Source of the DNA: Oscillospiraceae bacterium
GTDB lineage: Bacteria > Bacillota_A > Clostridia > Oscillospirales > Oscillospiraceae
Direction: 5' to 3'
Assembly (NCBI GenBank): GCA_017398105.1
Contig: JAFQHF010000196.1
Span: forward strand, 1-44,924
Length of the DNA: 44,924 nt
Shown here: positions 16,876 through 24,535 of the stretch, piece after piece
How the letters are laid out: each line of letters starts with the position of its first letter
Position numbering within the stretch: position 1 is the stretch's first letter
Notes under the pieces: model-generated
Told to the model about the DNA's origin: nothing
The model's database searches: none
Seen by the model: only the letters and a program-made list of their open reading frames with translations
Made by a program: the position numbers and the translations under genes

Positions 16876-19284
16876 TCAATTTGTGGTTTCTTTCTTTATT
16901 TCCAAGGGCCTCGTCAGACGAAGCAGTTCCTTCAGAAGTCCTTCGATATTGAGAAGATCCTTTTGCGCCTGCGCACTGCTTTCCTGGCTTACCAGCTGGG
17001 CATATCGTTCCTCGCCGATCTGGATACCCAGAACACCGCAGCATTCCTCTGCATCTTCTCTGGTCAATACACACATATCGGCATGGGCCGCTTTGTTTCT
17101 GTATTTCTTCCTAATCGTATCTACAAGCCCGATAAAGCTCTGCTCACTGCCTGCAGGTATGTAAAACTGAAACACCTTATTCTCTCGATCATAGCAGAAT
17201 TTTTTCTGAACTTCCTTTGCGTATTGACTCATAATACGATCCCGCAGGAAATCATCCACCCTGTTATCAAAATAAAACGGTTCGCCCTTATCTGAATAAC
17301 GGGTTCGGGCCTCACCGGCTGGATTCTTTCCCTTTACTCTAGGCGACAGGATGTACTTCAGCGCTCCCAACGTGTAATAAAAACTTCCGTCTGCCCTTTT
17401 GTGCCGAGTCAGATTTTCAGGGAAGTTCTGAGATTCTGTTCCCTGCTCTTCCAGATAACCCACATACGCATCAAAAAACCGTCTTCTTGTCTCGATCTCC
17501 AACGCACCGACTGCCGTTATAATGATTCCGGAATAATTGGTAATCCCTACTCTGTTTCCATACCGCATCAAGACCCGGGCCGTTACCAGAGAATCACAAC
17601 TGGCATTGCACAGACGTTTCTCATTACGCCAATCGGAACCAAAAATCAATGCCAGGAATTTTTCCTCATTTTCCAGTGCAGCACCCTGTTCCCGGGAGAT
17701 CTCTGATAAGGCGCTCTCTGCTTCTGACTGAAGCTGCCGGATATAATTTTTTTGCTTTTCCCCGACAATCTCTGTTTCCAAAAGACTTGTCCATAGCTGA
17801 TTCTGGGTCTGCTGGAAATCCCTGATCGTGCGGACTGTTTTCTGGATATCGGCAACCATCCCTCTTGTTTCATGGGTGGTTCTGTTGGTGTCAACCACTG
17901 CATTATGGGTTTCTTGCCCTTGTTTGCTCAGAAGGTCGAGCTTTTCGCCAATAGTGGCAAGCACTTTTCTCAATGCCGGTGGGATCTGGTCGAAACTGTC
18001 ATCCGATGTATTTTGCGGTTCACCCGGATTCTGTTCGTGGTGCCCTGTATGTTCTGTCTCTGTTGGGGACAAATCCTGATCTTCATAGGTATTCTTTTCC
18101 GTTCCTGGCTGTCTCGCTGCATCTTCGTACCAAGCATCCATTGCCTCGTCAAATAGCTGATCTGCACCAGGATAATAATGATCCTTTAAATATAACAGCT
18201 TCGCCATCCGGAGTAACCAGTGTCCGGTGGGTTTTATCCTTCCCATTCCCCAATCCAGATTGGTTAGTTCCTCTATGTAAGGAACAATTCTGGGATCATT
18301 TTCCTCCCACAGTTCTTCGCTGTTTTCTTCCTCTTCCCAGTCCGCTTCGTCATCCCAGTCTTCTTCGTCTTCCCAGTCTTCCTCATCCTCCCAGTTTTCT
18401 TCGTTATTATCGTCTTCCATATCATCCGGTACGGGCTGGAAAAGATTCCAGAGATTTTCAAAAGTTTCTTCGCCTGACTTTTGCGGTGTGTCCTGTATCT
18501 CATCCGCCTGTTCCCGGCGGATTTTATTTTCCAAAGCTTTCACCTCTTCCAACAGCTCCGCCGCGGGTTTCGCCACGGGTTTGTAGTGCAGCTTGTATTT
18601 GAGAAGTTCTTTGATCCTCTGAATCTGTAAGGCGGCATCCTCCTGTTCAAACAGGCACTTGGCAAGCCGATAGAGGGCCGGTTCATATCTTTTTTCTGCA
18701 GCCTCACCATAGCAATTCACCATGTTTTCCCAGTTCTCCGGATCGTCCTGAAGGCCGCCGATTTCCTTTTCATAGCAGTATCCCAGTGCCATGAGACCCT
18801 GTGCGGAATCCTGTTCCGCAGAACGGCGGAACCAGATTATTGCCGTCTGTTCCCTGTTGTCACTAGGAAACCAGCCCATCAGATATGCTGCGCCGATTTG
18901 AAATTGAAGGTGTTTGTTATATGGTCTTTGGTTTCTGATGTCCTTAAGCTGTTGCTTCTGCATAGCACTTTGCAGCTGCATAATTGCATCCTCTGGCTTG
19001 CACCTATATTCAGAGTACTGGTATTTGCCCCAGCCCCAAATCCGAGAAAAAAGATCATAGTATAAATAATCCGCACCTAGTTTGAGACGGACTTCCCATT
19101 CCTGTTTTTTGATTTTTTGGCGGCGGAGACTCCTGTATTTTTTTACTTCTTCCAGGGCTTCCGTGGCACAATCCTTCATCTCCCTCTTATGTGTCCCCGG
19201 AAGGATTCCCGAAATATCTACACCCAGATCCTGAATATACCTATTCTCAAAATCAATGACTTTCAAATTATTCAGATTCTCCAT
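16876..19284 (-). CDS. Sel1-like / HEPN-like protein 1
   Basis: 802 residues; AGGAGGAG 6-8 bases before the ATG. Residues about 100-245 contain Sel1/TPR-like helical repeats (LQFQIGAAYLMGWFP, AIIWFRRSAEQDSAQGLMAL, ALYRLAKCLFEQE). Residues about 290-345 are a very acidic repeat (EDEEDWEDEEDWDDEADW). A coiled-coil region follows (DLLSKQGQETHNAVVDTN, ETRGMVADIQKTVRTIRD). The last 260 residues hold a conserved domain shared with the protein at 25106, ending with YRNKAAHAD: Arg729-Asn-x3-His734 fits the R-x4-6-H motif of HEPN ribonucleases. It is the first gene of the NERD operon, 32 bases after a good sigma-A promoter. Likely a cytoplasmic sensor-effector; RNase activity is inferred from the motif alone. 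Confidence 0.7.
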   Translation of the reverse strand: MENLNNLKVIDFENRYIQDLGVDISGILPGTHKREMKDCATEALEEVKKYRSLRRQKIKKQEWEVRLKLGADYLYYDLFSRIWGWGKYQYSEYRCKPEDAIMQLQSAMQKQQLKDIRNQRPYNKHLQFQIGAAYLMGWFPSDNREQTAIIWFRRSAEQDSAQGLMALGYCYEKEIGGLQDDPENWENMVNCYGEAAEKRYEPALYRLAKCLFEQEDAALQIQRIKELLKYKLHYKPVAKPAAELLEEVKALENKIRREQADEIQDTPQKSGEETFENLWNLFQPVPDDMEDDNNEENWEDEEDWEDEEDWDDEADWEEEENSEELWEENDPRIVPYIEELTNLDWGMGRIKPTGHWLLRMAKLLYLKDHYYPGADQLFDEAMDAWYEDAARQPGTEKNTYEDQDLSPTETEHTGHHEQNPGEPQNTSDDSFDQIPPALRKVLATIGEKLDLLSKQGQETHNAVVDTNRTTHETRGMVADIQKTVRTIRDFQQTQNQLWTSLLETEIVGEKQKNYIRQLQSEAESALSEISREQGAALENEEKFLALIFGSDWRNEKRLCNASCDSLVTARVLMRYGNRVGITNYSGIIITAVGALEIETRRRFFDAYVGYLEEQGTESQNFPENLTRHKRADGSFYYTLGALKYILSPRVKGKNPAGEARTRYSDKGEPFYFDNRVDDFLRDRIMSQYAKEVQKKFCYDRENKVFQFYIPAGSEQSFIGLVDTIRKKYRNKAAHADMCVLTREDAEECCGVLGIQIGEERYAQLVSQESSAQAQKDLLNIEGLLKELLRLTRPLEIKKETTN
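18317..18420 (-). repeat. Acidic minisatellite in Sel1/HEPN gene
   Basis: Imperfect 15-18 bp units (variants of TCTTCTTCGTCTTCCCAG on the plus strand) encode repeated E-D-E-E-D-W motifs. The tract is likely to vary in length by slippage. Such acidic stretches often bind basic partners or mimic nucleic acid. Confidence 0.65.
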
Positions 19285-19322
19285 GAGTCACTCCTCCTGA
19301 AATAGGAAAAATAGTCAAAATT

Positions 19323-19351
19323 ACTATAACAGTTTTGCTTTTATTTATCAA
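19323..19351 (-). promoter_or_regulatory. Sigma-A promoter of the Sel1/HEPN-NERD operon
   Basis: On the minus strand TTGATA (19346-19351) and TATAGT (19323-19328) are separated by exactly 17 bases. The start would fall near 19316, leaving about a 30-base leader before the ATG at 19284. Confidence 0.7.
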
Positions 19352-19895
19352 CCGACAATTTCTTTCCTTGCTAATTGGAAAATATCTGCCGATATCCAGC
19401 CGCACTGTAACATAGTATAATTTCCTTTCAGGTAAACCCTTCGCCGGATCATAGACAGTTCGCTGATAATACCAGTATATCACAGATCCGACTTTCGAAA
19501 TAGGCGCAGATTTTCAGAAAGAAATTGCACTAAAATTATTAAATACAGCTATATTTCATGATCTCGTGTTCCTATTTCCGGAAAACGAGGTTTGAATGCC
19601 GCCGACAGACCTCCTGCATTCCGGTCACTCCCGCATCTTATAGACAGCAGATATTCTTTCATAAGGAACCTGATTTCCGCGTTTTTCTGTAAAATCGCAA
19701 AAAAGAGGAACGCACTGATTTCGTATTTTCCCCCTTTCTATTTTGGCCGTCCCATGCTAAAATGAGTACAGAAAAAATAGCCCATAGTATTGCTTGTTAG
19801 GAGATGTGATTGGCTTCGGGAGAAGTCTATCCATTTCAGGACAGGCATTTTTTCTTCCTGAAAAACAAAAAACCAAATTTTAGGAGGTACATACT
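19352..19895. other. Intergenic region between divergent transcription units
   Basis: About 540 bases with no convincing gene. It lies between the minus-strand Sel1/HEPN operon and the plus-strand small genes. A TAAAAT about 19758 could be a -10 for the plus strand but lacks a good -35. AGGAGG just before 19896 belongs to the next gene. Nothing else recognised. Confidence 0.5.
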
Positions 19896-20111
19896 ATGGG
19901 TCACTATTCCAATCCTACTGAAAACGCCGCCATCGGAGCAGTTGACAAGGAACTACGCCGGATGCAGAAATGGGCGGAACAAATCCGGCAGCGTCGCCGC
20001 AACAACACACTGACAGCCCAAGAGTTGGCCAGGGCCAACAAGGCCTTTGTTGGCATCTACCGGCGCTTCCTTCTGGAAGCGCTGGCAGATGACAGCAGTG
20101 AACAGAAGTAG
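19896..20111 (+). CDS. Small basic protein, unknown
   Basis: 71 residues; TAGGAGG 9 bases before the ATG makes the start clear. The protein is charged and helical (AIGAVDKELRRMQKWAEQIR, then QRRRNNTLTAQELARANKAF) with no cysteine and no membrane segment. A GGCGTG-AGATG-CACGCC hairpin follows the stop. No family recognised; it could be a small nucleic-acid- or protein-binding factor. It precedes the 111-residue gene and the sigma factor on the same strand. Confidence 0.6.
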   Translation: MGHYSNPTENAAIGAVDKELRRMQKWAEQIRQRRRNNTLTAQELARANKAFVGIYRRFLLEALADDSSEQK

Positions 20112-20304
20112 GCGTGAGATGCACGCCTGCTATAGCTGATTGTCCTGCAATAGGTCCATAATTCCGTAGAAATAATGAGAAATCTCAAAAAAACCGGAAC
20201 GTTCTTTAGTTATATTCTTCCACCTTGTGTACACGTTTTCTATGATGTAAAATAAGCAGACAAACAAAAATCAACACAACAGGCAATTTATAGGGAGGTA
20301 ACAT

Positions 20305-20640
20305 ATGCTGCAATACGAAACTGCCAGAAAACTGTATGAGGAAATGAAGGAAAAAGCAGCCGAGAAGTTTCCGGGTTCCTCCGGGGACTTCTACAAATAT
20401 TTCTTGAAAATCGCCGTGGATTACGCAAATACACGCACCGCGTGGGCCTGCATGACCCAGGCAGAGCGTACGGAAGACGATAAGGCCCGAAGACTCAAAC
20501 ATGATGCCTTTATTTCTATACTGACCGCAGTTTCCAGAAATCTTAGTATAGATGGCATTGAAGAAATCCTGCCTGACCGAAAAACAAAGGGCGACTTTGC
20601 CTGCTATATTGCGCTGTTCCTGGGATTGGAACAGCGCTGA
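20305..20640 (+). CDS. Conserved-looking small protein upstream of rpoD-like gene
   Basis: 111 residues; GGGAGGT 5 bases before the ATG. Soluble and helical (YETARKLYEEMKEKAAEKFP, DYANTRTAWACMTQAERTED), ending DFACYIALFLGLEQR. Its last codons double as a perfect hairpin (see the repeat entry). A diverged copy of these last codons (ASNIALFPGLEQRR) follows the sigma factor gene, so sigma gene and hairpins seem to have been placed into, or duplicated with, this gene family. Function unknown. Confidence 0.6.
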   Translation: MLQYETARKLYEEMKEKAAEKFPGSSGDFYKYFLKIAVDYANTRTAWACMTQAERTEDDKARRLKHDAFISILTAVSRNLSIDGIEEILPDRKTKGDFACYIALFLGLEQR

Positions 20641-20711
20641 AAAAGACATGAGCAGTGAAACAGCTTCGTAATGGACAAAAAGCACCCCGGCAGGTTAAAG
20701 CAGCCTGCCGG
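20611..20711 (+). repeat. Hairpin pair A-B, upstream copy
   Basis: Hairpin A (20611-20637): GCGCTGTTCC, 7-base loop, GGAACAGCGC. Hairpin B (20687-20711): CCGGCAGG, 9-base loop, CCTGCCGG; on the minus strand B is followed by GTGCTTTTTG. The same pair in the same order follows the sigma gene at 21937-22034. Together they bracket the rpoD-like gene. Confidence 0.75.
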
Positions 20712-20819
20712 AGTTCCAGTGGATAGATCCGTGCAACCAAATATTACCGCTCTACAAAATACAGGAATCATACGATCGTAGATTTATTACAGGAGCATAC
20801 ATAAAGAAAGGTGATGCTT

Positions 20820-21917
20820 ATGTTGAATGAAACGTTGCAGAAACTGATTGCTCAGGGTAAAAAAGAAGGCATGATCCGGGCTGCGGATCTGAACGCACAG
20901 CTGGAAAAGATGCAGCTGACACCTGAGAAGATTGAAGAGATTTATGACCAGTTTGACGCCATGAACATTCCCGTCATCACCGCAGAGCTGGATCTGGGTG
21001 ACGATCTGGATATGGGCGATGACGGCGATATTGACCTGAACGGCCTGGATGAAGAGGATCTGGTGGATCCTGTGGACCAGGCTGCTGAGTACAGCCTGGA
21101 TGACCCTGTCCGCATGTATCTGAAGGAGATCGGCCAGGTTCGTCTGCTGTCTGCTGAGGAAGAAGTGGAACTGGCAAAGCGGGTTGCCGAGGGCGACCAG
21201 TATGCCAAGAACAAGCTGACCGAAGCCAACCTGCGTCTGGTGGTTTCCATTGCCAAGAAGTATTCCGGCCGCGGCCTGCACATTCTGGATCTGATCCAGG
21301 AGGGCAACACCGGTCTGATCCGCGCCGTGGACAAGTTTGACTGGACCAAGGGCAATAAGTTCTCCACCTACGCCACCTGGTGGATTCGTCAGGCCATCAC
21401 CCGCGCCATTGCCGACCAGGCCCGTACCATCCGTGTGCCTGTCCACATGGTGGAAGTCATCAACAAGGCTACCCGCTGCAACCGTAAGCTGGTCCAGGAG
21501 CTGGGCCGTGAGCCCACTGTGGAGGAGATCGCAGCCGAGCTGAATCTGCCTGTGGAAAAGATCATCGAGGCAAACCGCACCGCTGCCGATACCCTGTCTC
21601 TGGATACCCCTGTGGGTGACGAAGAAGATACCTCCATCGGCTCCTTCGTGGAGGACGAGTGCACCCCCGGTCCTGCCGACGCTACTTTTAGTGCGCTTTT
21701 ATCAGAAAATCTGACAGAAGCCCTTGACACTCTGACCGAGCGGGAGGCAGACGTTCTGCGGATGCGTTACGGTCTCTGCGGTACGCCCCAGACCTTGGAA
21801 GAAGTAGGCCGGCACTTCGGTGTGACACGCGAAAGAATCAGGCAAATCGAAGGCAAAGCATTGCGTAAATTACGACATCCAACCCGCGCAAAGAAACTAC
21901 GGGATTTCGCAATTTGA
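20820..21917 (+). CDS. RpoD/SigA-type sigma factor carried by the mobile element
   Basis: 365 residues; the ATG at 20820 is 8 bases after AAGG, better placed than the ATG at 20814. An acidic region 1.1-like part (residues 1-85) precedes a region 1.2 core ([20 protein letters not shown]), region 2 ([35 protein letters not shown]), region 3 and region 4 ([20 protein letters not shown]). This is a primary-type, group 1/2 sigma factor. Two oddities stand out. The position usually aromatic just before KFSTYATWW is Asn179 (GNKF). At about base 21680 (residue 287), base use shifts from GC-rich, host-like codons to an AT-richer mix, and region 4 is shorter by about one residue (GLCGTPQT) than the usual form. 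This suggests a chimera with a foreign region 4. A second copy beside the chromosomal rpoD is inferred. It is flanked by duplicated hairpins and a convergent WYL regulator. Confidence 0.88.
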   Translation: MLNETLQKLIAQGKKEGMIRAADLNAQLEKMQLTPEKIEEIYDQFDAMNIPVITAELDLGDDLDMGDDGDIDLNGLDEEDLVDPVDQAAEYSLDDPVRMYLKEIGQVRLLSAEEEVELAKRVAEGDQYAKNKLTEANLRLVVSIAKKYSGRGLHILDLIQEGNTGLIRAVDKFDWTKGNKFSTYATWWIRQAITRAIADQARTIRVPVHMVEVINKATRCNRKLVQELGREPTVEEIAAELNLPVEKIIEANRTAADTLSLDTPVGDEEDTSIGSFVEDECTPGPADATFSALLSENLTEALDTLTEREADVLRMRYGLCGTPQTLEEVGRHFGVTRERIRQIEGKALRKLRHPTRAKKLRDFAI

Positions 21918-21969
21918 GCAAGTTGCCAGCAATATCGCGCTGTTCCCTGGACTGGAACAGCGCCGGTAA
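21916..21969 (+). pseudogene. Remnant of the C-terminus of a 111-aa-type gene
   Basis: Immediately after (and overlapping) the sigma stop, one frame reads [17 protein letters not shown] and stops. The end matches DFACYIALFLGLEQR at the end of the protein at 20305-20640, and the DNA is about 85% identical by eye over 40 bases. No start or body is left. Confidence 0.55.
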
Positions 21970-22034
21970 ATGAATCATTGGCGCAAATTCCAAGGATAAC
22001 AGAAATCCGGCAGGTCATTTCAACCTGCCGGATT
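21937..22034 (+). repeat. Hairpin pair A-B, downstream copy; B acts as terminator candidate
   Basis: Hairpin A (21937-21963): GCGCTGTTCC, 7-base loop, GGAACAGCGC. Hairpin B (22004-22034): a perfect 12-bp stem AATCCGGCAGGT with a 7-base loop, between the convergent sigma and WYL genes, so it may end both transcripts even though it lacks a long T-tract. Confidence 0.75.
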
Positions 22035-22044
22035 GCCGGGCATA

Positions 22045-23109
22045 TTAATCATATTGACAAGCCGCATCCAAATGCCACTTCTGCATTTGTACTGCCAGTT
22101 CTTCCGGTTCCAGGATTCTGGCATCCGGACCAAACCGTTCAAAATAGTACTGTACCTGCCGGACTGTGGTACAGAACACAAAAATGTTTCCGTTTTCAAT
22201 GGACTTATAACGGGGACGCATATGCAAAATACTGCTGTATTTTCTGACTCCGGCTTCTGTCAACTGCACACGAATTGTACATGCATCTTCACCCATAAAG
22301 GGAACGTCCTTCTGCTGCAGAGCCTCTTCAATACAATATCTCTCATTCTCGGTAATCTTACCACTGCCGGTTTTTCGCTGCTTTAGTTGCCTGATATTGG
22401 AGATACGGAAAGGCCAGGCTTTTTCAGTCTCATCATGCCATGCCACCAGATAATGATATGTAGATTGACTATCTGTAAGAATACGATAAGGCTTTACAAT
22501 GTATTCCTTATTTGTAGATGTGGTAATCTGCAGGCGTTTTTTTGCGGCAATGGCATTCTCGATATCCTCAAACCATTGGGTATAGAAGATTTGTTCCCGC
22601 CTGTGGTACGGAAGCCTTGCGTACTCCTCAAGCACCGCTTTCAGATACCTACCAATATAGCCTTCATAGGCCTCATCTTCCCTGCACTCACTGCTCTCTG
22701 TCAGATACTGAAACAACTCGTTATTGATACGGAACTTCACTCCGCTACCTTTGGGATACTTGTCAATAACATTTTCCTTCAGCTTCTGCACTGCATTATC
22801 TGCTAGAATCTCCGCTGCAGTTTTGCGCTGTTCAACTGACAGTTTTTTCATAGAGGCACGGAATCGCTTCTGCGCCTCTTCCTTTTCGGGAGTTTCCATG
22901 AAGTCATTATAGAATTCTTCATATTTTCTCTGCCATGTTCGGGAAAGCGTTGCATCGGCATCCTCATAAAAATTCAGGATTATCCGATTAAAAAAACCTG
23001 AATGGCTCCCACAGCCAAACGCTGCCATATCCTGTTTTACTACAATCCAGGCCTCTTCACTAAGATTTATGCTCTGTTTCTGGTCGCTGTTGATTGCAGG
23101 AAATGCCAT
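22045..23109 (-). CDS. WYL-domain transcriptional regulator with ribbon-helix-helix-like N-terminus
   Basis: 354 residues from the ATG at 23109 (the ATG at 23121 touches the AAGGA site). The N-terminus (SINLSEEAWIVVKQDMAAFG, then SHSGFFNRIILNFYED) looks like a ribbon-helix-helix DNA-binding unit rather than the usual winged helix. A helical middle follows. The WYL domain covers about 200-280 (VKPYRILTDSQSTYHYLVAW, RISNIRQLK), then a WCX-like C-terminus (YYFERFGPDARILEPEEL). WYL proteins sense nucleic acid or nucleotide ligands and control defence or DNA-repair genes; RHH-WYL proteins accompany some CRISPR-Cas13d loci. It is divergent from the metallopeptidase gene set and convergent with the sigma gene, so it may control either. 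Confidence 0.8.
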   Translation of the reverse strand: MAFPAINSDQKQSINLSEEAWIVVKQDMAAFGCGSHSGFFNRIILNFYEDADATLSRTWQRKYEEFYNDFMETPEKEEAQKRFRASMKKLSVEQRKTAAEILADNAVQKLKENVIDKYPKGSGVKFRINNELFQYLTESSECREDEAYEGYIGRYLKAVLEEYARLPYHRREQIFYTQWFEDIENAIAAKKRLQITTSTNKEYIVKPYRILTDSQSTYHYLVAWHDETEKAWPFRISNIRQLKQRKTGSGKITENERYCIEEALQQKDVPFMGEDACTIRVQLTEAGVRKYSSILHMRPRYKSIENGNIFVFCTTVRQVQYYFERFGPDARILEPEELAVQMQKWHLDAACQYD

Positions 23110-23141
23110 AGATATCACCATCCTTTTCCTAGTATAAGAAC

Positions 23142-23170
23142 ATCATATCAGAAAAAATAGTATATTACAA
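23142..23170 (-). promoter_or_regulatory. Sigma-A promoter of the WYL gene
   Basis: Minus strand TTGTAA (23165-23170), 17-base spacer, TATGAT (23142-23147), about 30 bases before the start codon. Confidence 0.6.
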
Positions 23171-23207
23171 GGAATTTGGTATAAATAATCCAGGTTCTTG
23201 AAGCGTC

Positions 23208-23236
23208 TTTACAGCAGAGGTACAGAGATGTATACT
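23208..23236 (+). promoter_or_regulatory. Sigma-A promoter of the 87-aa / metallopeptidase / 2H gene set
   Basis: TTTACA (23208-23213), exactly 17 bases, TATACT (23231-23236), 50 bases before the ATG at 23287. It is only about 40 bases from the divergent WYL promoter, leaving room for shared control. Confidence 0.65.
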
Positions 23237-23286
23237 TATAATATAAATCTGCTGTTATTACACACTACACAAAAGGAGAAGTAAAT

Positions 23287-23550
23287 ATGGTTCGTTACGC
23301 AATTTATTGTAATGAAATCCAAATTGGAATTCTGGAGATTCAGGATGGGCTGTACCGCTATACTCCGGACTTTGAAAATGTGGAAAAAGTAAAGAATAAA
23401 ATACACCTAATTCATGAAATGCTCCAAAAAAGTGACTGGAGAAAACCAATTCCGTTTTTTGAGGAGCGGATTTACAATGCATCCAGATTCGGCACAGAAG
23501 ATAATATTAAGTACCATACGGATCCCTTCCGGATGAAGATGCTCAAATAA
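23287..23550 (+). CDS. Small conserved-type protein, unknown
   Basis: 87 residues; AAAGGAG 8 bases before the ATG. Sequence reads MVRYAIYCNEIQIGILEIQD ... GLYRYTPDFENVE ... PFFEERIYNASRFG ... YHTDPFRMKML, a compact alpha/beta protein with no cysteine cluster or membrane segment. It is the first of three plus-strand genes and lies 47 bp before the metallopeptidase. I do not recognise the family. Confidence 0.65.
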   Translation: MVRYAIYCNEIQIGILEIQDGLYRYTPDFENVEKVKNKIHLIHEMLQKSDWRKPIPFFEERIYNASRFGTEDNIKYHTDPFRMKMLK

Positions 23551-23597
23551 CTTTACAATAATCCACAATATCACACAGAAAACAGGAGGAAATGTTT

Positions 23598-24512
23598 ATG
23601 AAAATCATTGTTGATCCCGATTTTCCCAATCCCCAGCTGTTTGTGGATATCATCCACCAGGTCGCAGAGCGGTTCATGGACCGAATGATCCATAAGTCCA
23701 TCATTGCCGGTAAACTGGCAACAGCACAGATTTATCTGCATCTCAGGGTCCCTACGGAAGAGGATATTGCCCAATTTGAAGGGCGGAGGAATTTCATTCT
23801 CTCCAGAGCCGATTCTGTTCCCAGGATCATCTACGAAAGGACCCTAAATGAGACCGTATATGATACCCTGCTCACGACAGGCTGCCATCAGGCAAGATTG
23901 GAAAACAACCATGTCTACAGTGTGATCCATCTATATGCCGTCCCCTCCGGATCCTTAAGGCAGTTTGCTGATGTTGTGGCCCATGAGATGACCCATATGC
24001 TGGTCTGCGAAAGCCATAACTTCTACAATATCGGAAAACCCCTGGAATGTGGGACCATGCCCTGTGGCTCCAGTCTCCATCGATGGGATCCGGAGCGGGA
24101 TGTTACCTATGGACATAAAATGGAGGAGATCGCAGTCCACGCAGTGGGGACCTGGCTCGTGAAAGATATGCCGCTTCCGGCAGATCCGGAGAACGAAGAG
24201 CTGTACTGCCCGGAATATGCTCAGATTGCTCTGTGCAATCTGATGGCAGATGCTTTTGGCACACCCCTGGATGAGCTGCAGTATCTGGATGAATTTTCTG
24301 CGACGGAAGATGGCGCAGACGTATCCAATCTGTTCTGGTACGCCTTCGCGGTCAACCAGTTCGGCTGCATTATCTCTGCTTTCAACGAGGTTATGGGAAA
24401 CGGTGCCTATAAGGAGCTCTGTGGATATCTGGATGCAGGGAGAGATAAAGATTATGAACAGATTTACGAAATGCTCCAGACCTTTTCTCAAAAAATGAAA
24501 GAACGCCAGTAA
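23598..24512 (+). CDS. Zinc metallopeptidase-like protein (HExxH)
   Basis: 304 residues. The ATG at 23598 is 8 bases after AGGAGG; the ATG at 23592 is too close. The motif VVAHEMTHMLV gives His129-Glu130-x2-His133, and 40 residues later YGHKMEEIAVHA offers Glu176/177 as a third, gluzincin-type zinc ligand. No signal peptide or membrane segment, so it acts inside the cell. The N-terminal 120 residues match nothing I know. It lies between the 87-residue gene and the 2H gene. Intracellular peptidases on mobile elements often cut regulators (ImmA-like) or activate conflict effectors; neither can be shown here. Confidence 0.7.
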   Translation: MKIIVDPDFPNPQLFVDIIHQVAERFMDRMIHKSIIAGKLATAQIYLHLRVPTEEDIAQFEGRRNFILSRADSVPRIIYERTLNETVYDTLLTTGCHQARLENNHVYSVIHLYAVPSGSLRQFADVVAHEMTHMLVCESHNFYNIGKPLECGTMPCGSSLHRWDPERDVTYGHKMEEIAVHAVGTWLVKDMPLPADPENEELYCPEYAQIALCNLMADAFGTPLDELQYLDEFSATEDGADVSNLFWYAFAVNQFGCIISAFNEVMGNGAYKELCGYLDAGRDKDYEQIYEMLQTFSQKMKERQ

Positions 24513-24535
24513 CGGTCAAAAGCGGAGGTGATATC

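Noticed and set aside
16841..17074. N-terminal extension of NERD C
   Set aside because: It overlaps the Sel1/HEPN gene and has no homology to the paralogues; the ATG at 16840 has a good binding site and the shared start sequence.
19810..20013. TTG-started plus-strand frame overlapping the 71-aa gene
   Set aside because: Low-complexity translation and overlap with a gene that has a near-perfect ribosome binding site.
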